A DNA stretch of 64,000 nt from Polysphondylium violaceum (GCA_000277445.1 AJWJ01000024.1:1-64000), one strand, 5' to 3'. Numbered from the stretch's first letter, positions 1-11,466 are shown. The notes: generated by a model not told the origin, from the sequence alone. Numbers and translations: made by a program.

Positions 1-1654
1 TATTATAATTAATTATATATTTTTAAAAACAAAAACTATAAATACCAAATGAATTCATTGAATCTCTATCTTGAATTTAAAATCTCAAAACTTTATTATT
101 TATCGCTTATATCCTTGTTTCTTCAATCACAAAACCTTTAACATATAATAGGATCAATCCCATTATTTATTTAATTATTTTGGTATTTTATATTATATAA
201 AAACAAACCCAAAGGGAAAAACTATAATAAAAAGAAGGGAGATTTAACAATTATAATTCGACGCTTTAAATATAAAATTCATTTGTAATTTATTAAATTT
301 TGGAATGAAATATAAAAATTAATTTTAATTTAATTAATATAATTTCCTGGAACTGATTCGGTTAGAAAATGATAGATTTATCGTAGATTTAGTGATAGAT
401 CGGATCATAAATAATATCTGAGAATAAATCTTTGTTTCATTATAGACACAATTTTCTATTCTTTTTTAATAAACAATGATCATATTAAGTACATGAGTTA
501 AAATAAAGATAAACATATACAAAAGATTGGGAATATTTCTAATATTGGTATTTCATTTTGCGTGATATATTATACTAATGTATGTTCACTCAGGGTGATT
601 AAAGGAATTAATATTTTTTTAATTTTAACTGTTTTTTGGTTTCTAAAATCATACCAATGATTGCACAACGATTTAACGTGAGAATTTCCATCCACATCTA
701 CCACATGGTGATGCAAATGTATAGAAAAAAGGCCAAAGCATTTGTTTCTCTTCCATCCTTGAAATCGTGAGGGACTCTTAGAACCAATCAGTTTGAAACA
801 TACCCAAGTTCATGAAAGCATTGGCACCTCTGTTTGGGAAGGCATCAAGTTTGTTCTCACTCTAATAGACCCTGGTCAACTCTAATCTCAAGGAACTTTT
901 ATTTCGGTTGGATTGTCTACTCAGCAAAGGCCTCATGCCCCCACATTCCGTCAAGGCAAGGCCATTTCCTACCATATGATGAACAAAATAATAAACAAAA
1001 AAGTGGTGATTTAGATGAACTCTTGCAATATTTACAATGTCAATCGCGGCAGCGCCTAAAAGTCTCGTCTTGAGTGTCATTGAAGAAATGACACAGACTT
1101 CTTGTCACATTCCAAAGTCATGATCAAATTATCTCAACACAGACTTTAACCTTCCTCTAATTGAAAGATAGATCAAAAAAAGAGTAAGTGGACACTCTCA
1201 TTCCTATAGAAGGAGTTAGATTTGATTAAATTTTTTGACTTCTTAAATGTAGTTTTATTCGTTTGTATGTAAAAAAAAAAACAAATTAAACTCCATTTAT
1301 GTAAATTTTATGTATAATATAAAATATAAAAAGAAAAATCAAATTTTTTTTGATTTTAAAATTTTCTCTATCGCTTAGATTTTTTTTTTTTCAAATCAAT
1401 AAAAACAAGAGTTTTTTTTCATCCTTCCCTAATTTATTTTTGTTCAATAAGTTGTAAGTGTTAGAGTATTTTAGATGAGTTTGATTTTGAATGATTAAAA
1501 ACATACGACCCTTCTGATTTTAGGAATAAAGATTTAAAGAAGAAGTCTCATTTTAAACTCTTATTATTATTGTCACAAATTTTAATGTAATAGTTTTAAA
1601 ATTTTAAATACTAATTATTTGTTTAATTAAAATAGTATATTTAATTCAGATAAA
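1..1654. other. Gene-poor left edge
   Basis: No convincing gene is visible. Most of it is very AT-rich. A less AT-rich patch at about 660-1150 has short open stretches on both strands interrupted by stops, so it may be an old, decayed coding region. A perfect 8-bp hairpin lies inside this patch (stem 1074-1081 with 1087-1094, loop GAAGA). Poly-A and poly-T runs occur at 1270-1400. Confidence 0.6.
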
Positions 1655-1819
1655 ATGTCACAACCAGGCAAAATTCCAGACAATACTATCATTGGCAAAT
1701 GTCGTCTCTGTGGAGGTAATATGTATCAATATGATTATGTCAATAAAACTACAATTAAACTTTCTGAAGGCGTTTACCAATGCGGCTATGATTGCATCGG
1801 AGATAAAATTCCTTATTAA
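1655..1819 (+). CDS. 54-residue Cys-rich (zinc-ribbon-like) small protein
   Basis: A single uninterrupted ORF from an ATG in the usual dictyostelid context (TAAAATG) to TAA, below the size an ORF finder normally lists. The 54-residue product contains CRLCGG near residue 16 and CGYDC near residue 43. The two cysteine pairs, CxxC and CxxxC, are spaced as in a small zinc ribbon. Codons are ordinary for the organism and the sequence is not low-complexity, which argues that it is translated. No signal peptide or membrane segment is seen. I do not recognise the family. It could also be the 5' or 3' exon of a longer gene, although it has its own start and stop. Confidence 0.5.
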   Translation: MSQPGKIPDNTIIGKCRLCGGNMYQYDYVNKTTIKLSEGVYQCGYDCIGDKIPY

Positions 1820-2631
1820 AAAAATAATATGATTTTCATTGTTTCTTAAAATAAATTTTCACATTATAATAATTCCAAACATTTACATATTTGTTTTTTT
1901 TTTCTTATTACCTTTTGAGATGTAATACTAACTCGAAAAGGTGTATCTTCTATTAGCTATCAAATTGATATTTTGAATAGTTATTTTCATTTAATGATGT
2001 TTTTGGTTTTGGTGATGGTGAATCTGTTTGGTTTGTGAATATATCTTTGGAATGTCAGATATATTTAAATTTAATAGATAGATAAGTTTAAATTCTTTCT
2101 TAGATTGGTCAGCAAATTGAGAAGGGTCAATGATTTAAATACAAATTTCATCAATGATTGGAGAAAGTATAATAGATACTTTCCTGTCCTTTTAAAAAGG
2201 TTTTCCATTATGATACTAAAATGATCTGTTGAGTGTACTGGTGGGATTGGATCTAATATATTCACAAAATAAAACTCATTTTATTGGAGATTACTAGGTC
2301 CTGTAACACTCTCAAAACAGTTTTAGTTTGTAAATCATCATTTGTTGAATGGGATCCAAAAAGATCTCATTTTATCCAGCGTTTTTTGATGAACTTGACA
2401 ACGTTAAAGATACGAGTGAATTGTTTCAAATACCTGCTTTTTTAAATGTAAATAGTTATAACTTCTGATGTAAATCCTATATTCTCAAATATTTAATTTG
2501 AATTTTCAACATATGACATTTTCTCAAGAAGATTGAAAACTTCAAGAATAAAATTATGTCAATAAAACCATGAATTTATATTATTAGGAGGTTCTGAACA
2601 AAATACTTTTGGTCAGAAGGAGTGAATGAAA
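1820..2631. other. Intergenic; possible decayed coding stretch
   Basis: On the minus strand about 2071-2450 reads as coding-like peptide segments (for example a stretch containing LFKRTGKYLLYFLQSLMKFV) broken by several stops further upstream. No known family is recognised. The rest is AT-rich spacer downstream of the ribokinase gene. Confidence 0.35.
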
Positions 2632-3757
2632 TTAAAACTTAAAATCTTCAACTTGTTTTATTGATGGATAACTGGTTTGAGTTCCATATTTTGTGACACT
2701 GATTGCAGCAACCTTCGATGCCTTTTTAATGCAATCAACCCATTTTTGATTTGTATATTCAGGTTCATTTGATGATTCAACTAGATAATGAGCCAAACTC
2801 CCTAAAAAACTATCACCAGCACCAGTGGTGTCGACAGCAACAACATTGATGTTTGATTCAATCATTGTACAGCCATTTGAACGAGTGATTAACACTTGAC
2901 CCTTGGAGCCCAATGTAACAATGAGTACATTTAATTGGGTGTGTCTTGAAAATATTGATTTACTCTTTTCCTCCATATGCTTGAGATCTGTATTTTGATT
3001 ACCTTTATGTTGTTCATCAAATGCTGCAAGATCATTGAATTCATGTTTATTTACGACTAAAATATCTACATATTCAAGTAATTCTTTAACCAAATTTAAA
3101 TCCTTTGGCATTGGTGATGGATTTAATATAGTTTTTGTTTTTTTATTCTAAAAATAGAACAATTATGGATAATGTTAATTATTAAATTATTATTATTAGG
3201 TTTGTTTCATATACGTACCAATTTAGCTAATTTAAGAGCATACAAATTAATTTCATCAGCAATTTCAAGTTGACATAATAAAAGTAAAGATTTGTCTATG
3301 GTTGGTTTTGCATTATCTATATCTGTTGTTGTAAATGTAGCATTTGATCCACCTACGATAATAATTTCATTTTCACCATGACTATCAACTATAATTGTAG
3401 CAATACCACTTGGTACATCTGGTACAATTGTTATATTTGAGCAATCAACATTGTGATCTTTATAATTCTTTAATATATTTCTAATAGTAAAATTAGAATT
3501 AATATCAATGAATTCGAAAAGAAATAGAAACATATAACAAAAACTTACTGACCAAATATATCTTGACTTAATTTAGTTATAATTGAACATTTAGAACCTA
3601 ATAAAGCAGCTTGAACACATTGATTTGAAGCTTTGCCTCCAAAACTAGTTTTAAAATCTGTTCCCTTTATAGTTTCACCTGCTTTGGGCAACTCTTTAGT
3701 ATAGGTAAACATATCCCAATTAGATCCACCAACAACTGTAATTAAACGATCATTCAT
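2632..3757 (-). CDS. rbsk: Ribokinase (PfkB family), three exons
   Basis: Phosphorylates D-ribose to ribose 5-phosphate in the cytosol, feeding the pentose phosphate pathway. Exons read 3757-3549, 3480-3219 and 3147-2632, giving 328 residues, close to the usual 310. The start is the ATG at 3757 (MNDRLITVVGGSNWDMF); the frame is open further upstream to a GTG but has no ATG there. Seen: the N-terminal substrate loop (GGKASNQC), a central LLCQLEIA segment, KTILNPSPMP across the second intron, VVNKHE, and the catalytic anion-hole signature DTTGAGDSF holding the base Asp. The C terminus has GTQTSYPS, as in other ribokinases. Both introns have GT..AG ends and keep frame. Transcription runs away from the Cys-rich gene start to the right. 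Confidence 0.93.
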
Positions 3758-3944
3758 CTTTGTTTTGATTGTATTTTTCAATGCAAGCACACTAAATTAT
3801 ATTAAAAGCCTCATTGCTGTTTTTTTTTCAAGAAATGAAAAAAAAAAAAAAAAATCAAAAACGCCCCAGGTAAATTAATTGAACCGATAAATGAATAAAA
3901 GAAGCTTGGAAAGAGAATTTAATCAATTGTAATAAATTTTTATT

Positions 3945-5149
3945 TTATAATAAAATTATAGAAACTATGGATAAAACTAAGACTAAAAATGTAGGTAATC
4001 CTAAATTATTGGCAGAGTTGAATAATTTTTGATAAGGAGTACATTGGTCGGTGTATCTTTTGTATTCAGTATCACATTTATCCAAAATACAATCATTGGA
4101 TTTAATCTCGGGTTGGTTTTCATATGGACAAGAGTTTTTATGTGCGCATTCAGTCAAATCTTTTTGAACAAAAGTACACATTCTATTTAACCAAATTTGC
4201 TCCCAATTCTTACACACTTGCTTATTTAATACCATATCATAAGAGCAGTAATCTTTTTCATCACAATCACATGAGCTTTTGCATGTTGTTTTAGCTTTTT
4301 GGACTGTTGCGCAAGTTCCATTTCTACACTATATATTTTTTAAAATATTTATATTATTAATATTAAATACTCACAATATTTATCATAGTCATAATAAAAA
4401 CTTACAAAATGATCGATTTCACATTCATATGGATCTGCACATTTTGAACCTCTATTTTTAACCAACTTTTCCATACATATTTTGTTTTCACTGTCGTTGT
4501 TTTCGTATCCACATATTTTTGGATAACTACATTCGCTACTTGATACACAGGCACCATCTAAATGTTTTGGAGCACATGTACCATTTTTCTTAATATCTAT
4601 ATTTGTAAATTTACAATAATATCCAGCTTGACAATCTAAATCAACTACACAAATATTATCTTTTAAAACACATTTTCCAGATGAACAAATTGTATTATTA
4701 CCAATACAATCCCTATCAACTTGACAATTTCCATTTAATCTAATACACAACAAATATTTAATATTAATATATTGAAAACAACAATAGATAATATTGATCA
4801 ATCCTTACAAAACAGATTTATGAGGAACACAAATTGAATCACTTGAACAATATGAGTTTGGATTACATTTGGTAACATTTTGTTGACAAGTACTTCCAAT
4901 TTCCAAAGTATCTTCACAACGACCTTCTGAACAATATGACCACATATCACAAATTAAATCATAGTTTAAATCTGGATGTAAAGCACAATTTTGTCCAGCA
5001 TGTAAATTGACAAAACACTCTTGAATAAATATTCTTGGCACAACACTAGTACTAGACTCGAGTTCCTCTTCTTTTTCTTTTTCCTCTACCGCCAACACTC
5101 CCAAAACGCACCACCAAACCAATGCAATAATAAATAATTTCTTTAACAT
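3945..5149 (-). CDS. Secreted Cys-rich surface protein, probably GPI-anchored
   Basis: Exons 5149-4809, 4739-4406 and 4328-3945 give 352 residues. The N terminus (MLKKLFIIALVWWCVLGVLA) is a clear signal peptide. The body is a series of small disulfide-type modules rich in C-x5-C, such as CQVDRDC and CVVDLDCQAGYYC, with N-glycosylation sites. The C terminus has a polar SANN followed by a hydrophobic tail running to the last residue, as in a GPI-attachment signal. Dictyostelids have large families of such Cys-rich surface or matrix proteins, but the exact ligand or role cannot be read here. Its upstream region holds a G/C-rich island with CACCC and GTGTG motifs (5441-5530), which suggests developmental regulation. 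It could instead keep the tail as a transmembrane anchor. Confidence 0.85.
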
Positions 5150-5736
5150 TTTGTACTTTTATAAACTATTAAAGGGTTGATATGACTCTTGTAATATTAT
5201 TAGGTTTTTGAGCTTTAAATATTATTAATGTCTGTATTTCTATTTAAATAAACTGTTGTTGCTGCAGACATATGGCTATTTATATATTTTATATTTATAT
5301 ATTTGTATTTTAAATTAATTCAAAACAAATAAAAGTATCCTTTTGTTTTTTATTTATCTCTTATGATCCTATAGAAACAATAATAATGTTATTGAACTAT
5401 TGAACAAAAATGTCAAGTTGAATTTAGAATTTATGTTTTTTAAGAGTGTGTGGGGGTGAGTGACTATGCGGCGTGTGTGTCATTAGTAAAGAGCGGGGGG
5501 TGGATATGCATTTTTTAACATCTTTTGCGTGTGAAAAAAAAACGATGTGGTGTCGTATAAGTTTTTACTTTTGGAAATTTATTCGTCTAGATTTGTAAAT
5601 ACAAACATAATAAATATAAAACCAAAATAGGGATGTTATAGTGTATGTATAAAAATAAAATTTTAAAAAGAGAACAATATTGATATTGCCAATTATATAT
5701 AGGAATAGAGTAGATAAATACCATATTTAAAAAAGA
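5150..5736. promoter_or_regulatory. Promoter region of the Cys-rich gene with CA/G-box island
   Basis: This spacer lies between the 3' end of PEX19 and the start of the Cys-rich gene. In an otherwise AT-rich stretch, 5441-5530 contains GTGTGTGGGGGTGAG, GCGGCGTGTGTGTC and GCGGGGGGTGG. Read on the gene's own strand these are CACCC/CACACA elements, resembling the CA-rich elements bound by G-box binding factor in prespore promoters. They lie about 300-380 bp upstream of the start codon. Confidence 0.5.
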
Positions 5737-6895
5737 TTATTTATTTTCTTCTGTTGGTGTTGTTGTTGTTGTTGTTGATTTGGTATCTTGAGTTGTTTGT
5801 TGTTGTTCTTGTTGTAATTGTTGTTGATCTTTTTCCAATGAAGCAAGATATTCATCGGTAAATTCTTCTGGTAAACTTCCATATTCAGAGAGTTTGGTAA
5901 AAAGGTTTTCATTCTTATCTAAGTCTTCATTATTTAATAAAACTTTGAATAACTCTGATTGTTTGGTAAATCTTTCTATATCTTGTGCAGAGTATTTATC
6001 TTTATTTCTTTCAATCCATTCTGGATACTATTATGAATGATGATTATTAGTGCTGGTGTTAACTTTTAGTCTGATAAATAAATATAAATCTTACATTTTT
6101 ACCAAGATATTGCATAGTACCTTCAAAGAAATTATTAATTTCATCACCATCGCCCTCATTTAAATTTGTTTCATCCAAAACCTTTGATAGTTGTGCAAAC
6201 ATTTCTTCTAAACCAGGTGGTATTCCTTCATCTTGTGGTTTAGAGGCATCAGATGCTAGATTTTTAAGTGTTGCGCTAATATGGTCTTGGAAATTATCTA
6301 TAGAAATACCCTGTGGTGGTGTTGTATTGGTAGTATTTGTTGATGTAGTAGTAGTAGTTGTTGCTGTATTATTCTTATTGTTAAAGTCAGTTGGTAAATT
6401 AAAGGCATTTGCAAATTCATTTAATTTAGATTCATCAAAAGTTTCTTCTGCCAATAGTGAATTGAGTTGAGAGGTAAATTTTTCAAGATCAGCAGTCAAA
6501 GATTCCATATCTCCTTCACTGCCTGGCTTCATAGAACCATCAGCTCCAAATAAATTTTTGAAAGCATCTTCGCCTCCCATCATTGCTTTAAACATTTCCT
6601 CCATACCACCAAAGCCCCCTGCTGCTGCTGGGAAACTATTACTGTTGTTATTTGATGTAGAGGGGGTTGCTGTTGTTGTTTTATTTACATTTGTGTTTAC
6701 TGCGGGTGCTGCTGGTTTAACGACTGCAGGAGGTGGAGGTGTGGGTTGTTCTTTTTCTTGTACTTCCAACTCATCTAAAGCACCTATTAATTAATGTTGT
6801 GTTCTATGATTAGAATACTACTAATGTAAATGCAGTATATACTGCTTTCTATCTCTCTGAAAAATCATACTATTTAATAAATCATCTAAATCCAT
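5737..6895 (-). CDS. pex19: PEX19 peroxisomal membrane protein chaperone
   Basis: Binds newly made peroxisomal membrane proteins in the cytosol and delivers them to PEX3. Exon 1 is only 25 nt (6895-6871). It joins 6783-6095 to recreate the family's N-terminal PEX3-binding motif, MDLDDLLNSALDELE. A third exon is 6027-5737. Total 334 residues. The middle has a Pro/Thr/Asn-rich linker, then GGFGGMEEMFKAMMGG and a helical cargo domain with PPGLEEMF, TMQYLGKN and YPEWIERNKDKY, all family hallmarks. The C terminus is a Gln/Thr tail ending in EENK, so the CaaX farnesylation box found in many PEX19 proteins is absent. The short first exon is supported by exact frame restoration. Confidence 0.92.
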
Positions 6896-7141
6896 ATCCC
6901 AATAAGTATATATATCTAAATTTTGCGATATGTCTGAATATTTATGAAATTTAAAAGAAAAAAAAAAAAAAAAAACAAATTTTGGAAATAGAAAATTTAA
7001 GAAATATTTAATCATAAATAAAGATATGGTTGTTGTAATTGGGATGAATAAATGACTTTTTTTCTTTATTTTGGATTTTGGAAAAAAGGTAATGGTACAT
7101 ATGATTGGACATAGTGTGGATTGGGCTTTCTGTCACATTAT

Positions 7142-7366
7142 TTAATGGATGGTGGCGTGGATATCACTGTCAATTAAACCTCTGGTATGAGCGTCGAGAT
7201 CAAGAAGTGGATCACGACCATTGGTGTTGACCAAAAGGACGGCATTGCTTGCTACATAGGTAGCGTTGTTGTTGGCACCACTGGAACCACTTGATTTGGC
7301 GGCAGAGACTGAACCAGATTTGGCAAATGAGCATGGAGATAAAGAAGATAAAGCTGAAAAGATCAT
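7142..7366 (-). CDS. 74-residue Ser/Ala/Asn-rich small protein
   Basis: A complete intronless ORF with an ATG start. The first half is rich in Ser, Ala and Gly (MIFSALSSLSPCSFAKSGSV at the start). The second half is more ordinary, with VNTNGRDPLLDLD and a charged, His-containing tail. It loosely resembles the start of the short hssA-type developmentally expressed proteins of dictyostelids, but lacks their Gly-rich C terminus, so I do not assign it to that family. No signal peptide is convincing. Codon use is less AT-biased than the flanks, which supports real translation. Confidence 0.55.
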   Translation of the reverse strand: MIFSALSSLSPCSFAKSGSVSAAKSSGSSGANNNATYVASNAVLLVNTNGRDPLLDLDAHTRGLIDSDIHATIH

Positions 7367-7988
7367 TTTAGAGTTATAATTTATTGTTTAGGATTTTGAA
7401 TTGAATTGTATTTCTGTTGTGATTTTTATTGCCTTTTATAGTTTTCGCCAAATCATACTAAATTGAAAAACGAGTGGTCGATCAAGATTACCCCCTTTTT
7501 TCAACTCAATTTATATTGGGCAATTTGTTTACAAATTTATTCTGAAACAACCCCCATGTCACGAATTAAAGATTTTGCAACCCATGTATGCTATTGGGAC
7601 AAAGATATTTATGGGGATTACTATAACTAATTATTTCTTTTCTAAAGAAAATATATCAATATATATATATTTATATTTGTTGTTTTTTATGTGATACAAT
7701 AAAACAGTGAGCTCAATTGTTTCACACCAATATAATCGTCATAATCGCTATATGACCCATTTCTTAATACCCAATCTATATCAAAGAAAAAGAAATATTC
7801 CTTGATTCCATCTACATCAAATATTAAAAAATGAAATATTATAAATTTGTATTTTCTGAATAAATGATGTCATCAAGATAATATCAAAGTAGACACAGTT
7901 GAAATACCTCTAAAGTAAGCACAAATAAAATTCTACTCTATATTCAAAATATCAGATGCCATTTAAGTCGCTGAAAGAGTAATGAATT

Positions 7989-8020
<32 letters not shown>

Positions 8021-8082
8021 ATTTTTTTCATAATTTTGTGATCATTTTTTCATATATATACAAATAAACAAAACAGATAACA
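7367..8082. promoter_or_regulatory. Divergent intergenic region with a T30 run
   Basis: AT-rich spacer between two divergently transcribed small genes. A pure run of 30 T residues (7990-8019) sits about 65 bp upstream of the ATG at 8083. Dictyostelid promoters typically carry an oligo(dT) tract near a TATA element, so this is the likely core promoter of the downstream gene. No other feature is seen. Confidence 0.5.
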
Positions 8083-8392
8083 ATGGCTGACTTTGTTAAA
8101 CAAAACAAATATAATGGTTGGGGTGTACCAAAAAACCTTCAAAAATTAGCATATTATAGAGAAAATATTCAAGTCTTTTGGAAATTTACTCCAAAGAACG
8201 TTGCCTCTATTGCTCTTTTAGTTGGTGTCATCCCAACTGCTTGGGTTCTTTTATCTCAATCCCAACAAGTAAGACTCTATTGAATAGATAGTTCATGTCA
8301 ATATACAAACACAATACTCATACATATATTAACATAAAAACAATTAGGATCAAAAATATGTTGTTAACCGTGCACCAACTAAATACAATTAA
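8083..8392 (+). CDS. Probable mitochondrial complex I B15 (NDUFB4-like) subunit
   Basis: Two exons, 8083-8268 and 8348-8392, give a 76-residue protein. It has a polar N terminus (MADFVKQNKYNGWGVPKN), then RENIQVFWKFTPKN immediately before one transmembrane helix (VASIALLVGVIPTAWVLL), and a short charged tail DQKYVVNRAPTKYN. This layout (R-E-N, aromatic, basic, N, one helix, charged tail ending with a basic residue and an aromatic) matches the small NDUFB4/B15 accessory subunit of NADH dehydrogenase as I know it from plants. The match is by pattern only. Another small single-pass inner-membrane protein is possible. The intron has clean GTAAGA..TTAG ends. Confidence 0.5.
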
Positions 8393-8573
8393 ATTAAGTA
8401 AATACAGTGTAATCAAATAAATAACAATCGATAAATAGATATAGATATATAAATAGTTTGTGTCTTGTATTTATTGTTGTGAAAGATTAGGAGATTATAT
8501 ACAGAGAAAAAGAATAGTAATAGTAGGATTGTAATTTAATGATGATGATGATGATGATGATGATTAGGGATTC

Positions 8574-10028
8574 CTAAGGTTTATTAGACTCAATCAAGTA
8601 TTTCATCATCGATATATTTGTGTCGTATTCAACTTGATTCTCCATCTTTGGTTTATTATTGGCAGCCATCTTAAAGAATGTTTCAGATTCTTTAACGATA
8701 CGGTCGTGTTCGGCAGTGGTGAGCGTTTTGATAGAGAGTACACATTGAAGTAACTGATTCATCAATATTAAATATAGTTCCAATTGACCCAACGGTTCAT
8801 CGTCGGTGGGGAAATTGGTGGAGGCCTGCTCGACAGACAAAAACGATTGGGTGGTATTAGTTTCTTTTTTAGCATTTGCAGCAGCTCTCATTGTTGTGTT
8901 TGTGTTTGTGTTTGTTGCTGTTGATGTGGTGCTGGTTGACGATGAGGTGGCGGTGTTATTGTTGTTTAATTGGGAAACTCTACGACCTGTTGAATTAAAT
9001 GTCACAGAGGCATAATTGATTGGGGTACTATGATGGGTAGTGCTGTATGTTGGTTTGCCTCTTAATAAATTACAAAGTTGATCCATAGGTGTGTGATATT
9101 TGAGAAGACTACTGGGTGCCGATACCAAACTAATAATGTATGCAATAATCTTACATTTGGCAGATCCGTTTGACAGGGATCTAACAAAATATGCTTTTCT
9201 CCAATTACTTAGATTCTTATATTGTGTGAAAATCTCTGGTGCCATACTAACCAATACTAATTCTTCATATAATACTAATAACTATATGCAGCACTGTATA
9301 TTAATATACATATCTGTTATTATCAAGATCTACTACATACCATATCTAATAATTTAAGACAAAGATTAAATGTATTGGGATCACAAATATTGATGATATA
9401 CATAAGATTTTGTAATAATAGATCCCTTTTTCTGTTGTCGAGTATTAGTTGGAGAGGACTTATGTCATCTTTTTGAAATAAATCTTCATAGGCTTTAACA
9501 AGGTACTGAAATATAGCCAATGCACTTTGAAATGGATATATTGATGATTCCTAATAGATAGTATGTATGTAATATTAGATATCAATCATCTATCTACTCT
9601 TTATACTTGTGCTAATAATAATGATGATAATTACTAATATTTGAAAATCTGTAAAATAATGATTAATGGAAGAAACTACATTGATTAAAAGATCCCAATC
9701 CTTGATACCTATATAGAAACCTGTATTTTTACCCAAGTTTTGTAATGAAATAATAGTCGAGTTTACTATACTCGTTTGATCTGTAGTCTTTAATAGTTCA
9801 ATCATTTTATTCTGGACTTCTCTTTTATTATAATGATGTGTTAGCTTTGACTGAATGCAACGATACTCCTACCTAAACATTATTCTTTCTAAATATTTAC
9901 ACTGAAGGAATTAAATTCATACCAGATAAATTGGTAATCATTCTGTTGGCGATAAGAGATTGAAATACCTCTTCATCTGTATATAACGATACTATGGTAT
10001 TGGTTAAACTTGCAGATTGCTCAATCAT
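8574..10028 (-). CDS. Uncharacterised all-helical protein, about 401 residues
   Basis: Four exons are proposed: 10028-9923, 9816-9635, 9550-9341 and 9281-8574. The last three junctions keep frame with good consensus sites. The first acceptor (AAG at 9818-9817) is the least certain, because other AG sites there lead to stops. The protein looks like a chain of helices with leucine-rich stretches such as LQLILDNRKRDLLLQNLMYI, possibly an armadillo-like fold. It also has a low-complexity Asn/Thr/Ser insert around residues 260-310 and a helical C terminus. No signal peptide or transmembrane helix is evident. I do not recognise the family and propose no function. Confidence 0.7.
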
Positions 10029-10242
10029 TGTGTACTCTATCTATATGCTCTAGCTATTGTATAATATCTATATTAAACAGATATTCGATCGTAAATGAAA
10101 AATAAAAGAAACTATGAAAATTTAAAAAAGAGCGCGTTTTTGCAGAAATGAAATCAATGATTGAAATTGGAATAAATAAATAAATTATAATAAATAAATA
10201 AATATTTATTTGATATCGAGGTAAAGAGGGTTAAAGTAAATA

Positions 10243-11466
10243 TCAAGAGGAGGAAGAGGATGATGTTAATTCTTTATCTTGTTTTGAAAAAATATCGTCA
10301 GAGATTTCTATAGATTTCAATGAATGGTCGTCTAATTGATCGTGATTGATGAGACAAGATTCAGAGTTGTTGGGAGTCATATTGATTGTACAAAGTTCTG
10401 GTGTGCTGGCACCATTGGGAGTTAAGGTTTGCTGTTGTTGTTGATCTTGAGAAATTAAATTTTGGACTTCTGAAGATTTGGCATGCGGCTGTGAAAGATT
10501 GTAAATGGCCAGACCAGAGACAATCACGACAAACGACAAGAAATACAACCATGACAACTCTCTGTCAAATAAAAAGATGGCGGCAAAGATACCAAAGATA
10601 TCAGAGGTCAAAAGAGAGAGATTCATAAGTGTGGCACCGGCAACCTCCATCATGATGGGTGCAAACGAGTACATGATAAATAGACATAGAGCGAATCCTA
10701 CAATGTATCCAATAACACCGCCGCTCCAAGCCATAGTTTGCAACTCTTTTCTCTCGAGAATGGCCAATTGAACACCACTAAAGATGGATCCGTACAAGCC
10801 AATCATTGCCAAATAGGTGATACGATCGTATTTCTTGACTGTTGCCTCTTGTCCAACGTTTGATATCGAGTATAGCACCGATGAAATCAAACACAAGAAA
10901 TCACCAAGGATGGGGTTGGAACCCCCATTGGCGCTCTCTCCCTGCACAAGATCAGAGATGAATAAAATGACCATACCAGCGATGGATAGGACCACGGCGC
11001 TGATGTGCACAAATGTGTATCGTGTTTTAAGAAAGATACGCGACAACACCACCACACACGGGATGGTGAAGCAATCGAGCAGCATGATACTTGTGATGGT
11101 GGTGTACTGGTAGGCCTTGACAACCACATAGTTGGCCTCCAAATCTACCAAGGCCAACGGTGCAAAATATATAGATTTCGTCTTGATAGTTTCCCACAAC
11201 ACACCCCTCTTTAGCAACACAAAGCAATACAGCGACAGCAACACATAGTTTAGTGTGCTCTGGGCGGTGGGGATGTTGACACCATATTTCACTACCAACA
11301 ACTGACTAAATATACCTGTGCCTGCTATCATAATAGACATGACCTGTCCCAAAGCCAAGCCATATAATCTCTTTCTCACAAGTCTTCTATCCACAATCTT
11401 GAACCCACTTGTGATGTGAGTGTGAATAAAACTCTTTAAATTAAATGATTTTATATCCACTCCCAT
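10243..11466 (-). CDS. SLC35F-type (DUF914) membrane transporter
   Basis: A 407-residue, intronless multi-pass protein of the drug/metabolite transporter superfamily. About ten hydrophobic helices fill residues 35-335. Segments such as GQVMSIMIAGTGIFSQLLV, LVDLEANYVVVKAYQYTT and LLDCFTIPCVVVLSRIFLKT match the SLC35F1/F2/F6 family, whose transported substrates are poorly defined. The C-terminal 70 residues are a cytosolic-type tail rich in Gln, Ser and Asp ending in a Ser run. Codon use is much richer in C-ending codons than that of its left neighbour, suggesting stronger expression. The start ATG at 11466 is the first in frame. A 6-bp inverted repeat (GGTGTT..AACACC, 11575-11590) sits in its upstream region. 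Confidence 0.88.
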   Translation of the reverse strand: MGVDIKSFNLKSFIHTHITSGFKIVDRRLVRKRLYGLALGQVMSIMIAGTGIFSQLLVVKYGVNIPTAQSTLNYVLLSLYCFVLLKRGVLWETIKTKSIYFAPLALVDLEANYVVVKAYQYTTITSIMLLDCFTIPCVVVLSRIFLKTRYTFVHISAVVLSIAGMVILFISDLVQGESANGGSNPILGDFLCLISSVLYSISNVGQEATVKKYDRITYLAMIGLYGSIFSGVQLAILERKELQTMAWSGGVIGYIVGFALCLFIMYSFAPIMMEVAGATLMNLSLLTSDIFGIFAAIFLFDRELSWLYFLSFVVIVSGLAIYNLSQPHAKSSEVQNLISQDQQQQQTLTPNGASTPELCTINMTPNNSESCLINHDQLDDHSLKSIEISDDIFSKQDKELTSSSSSS

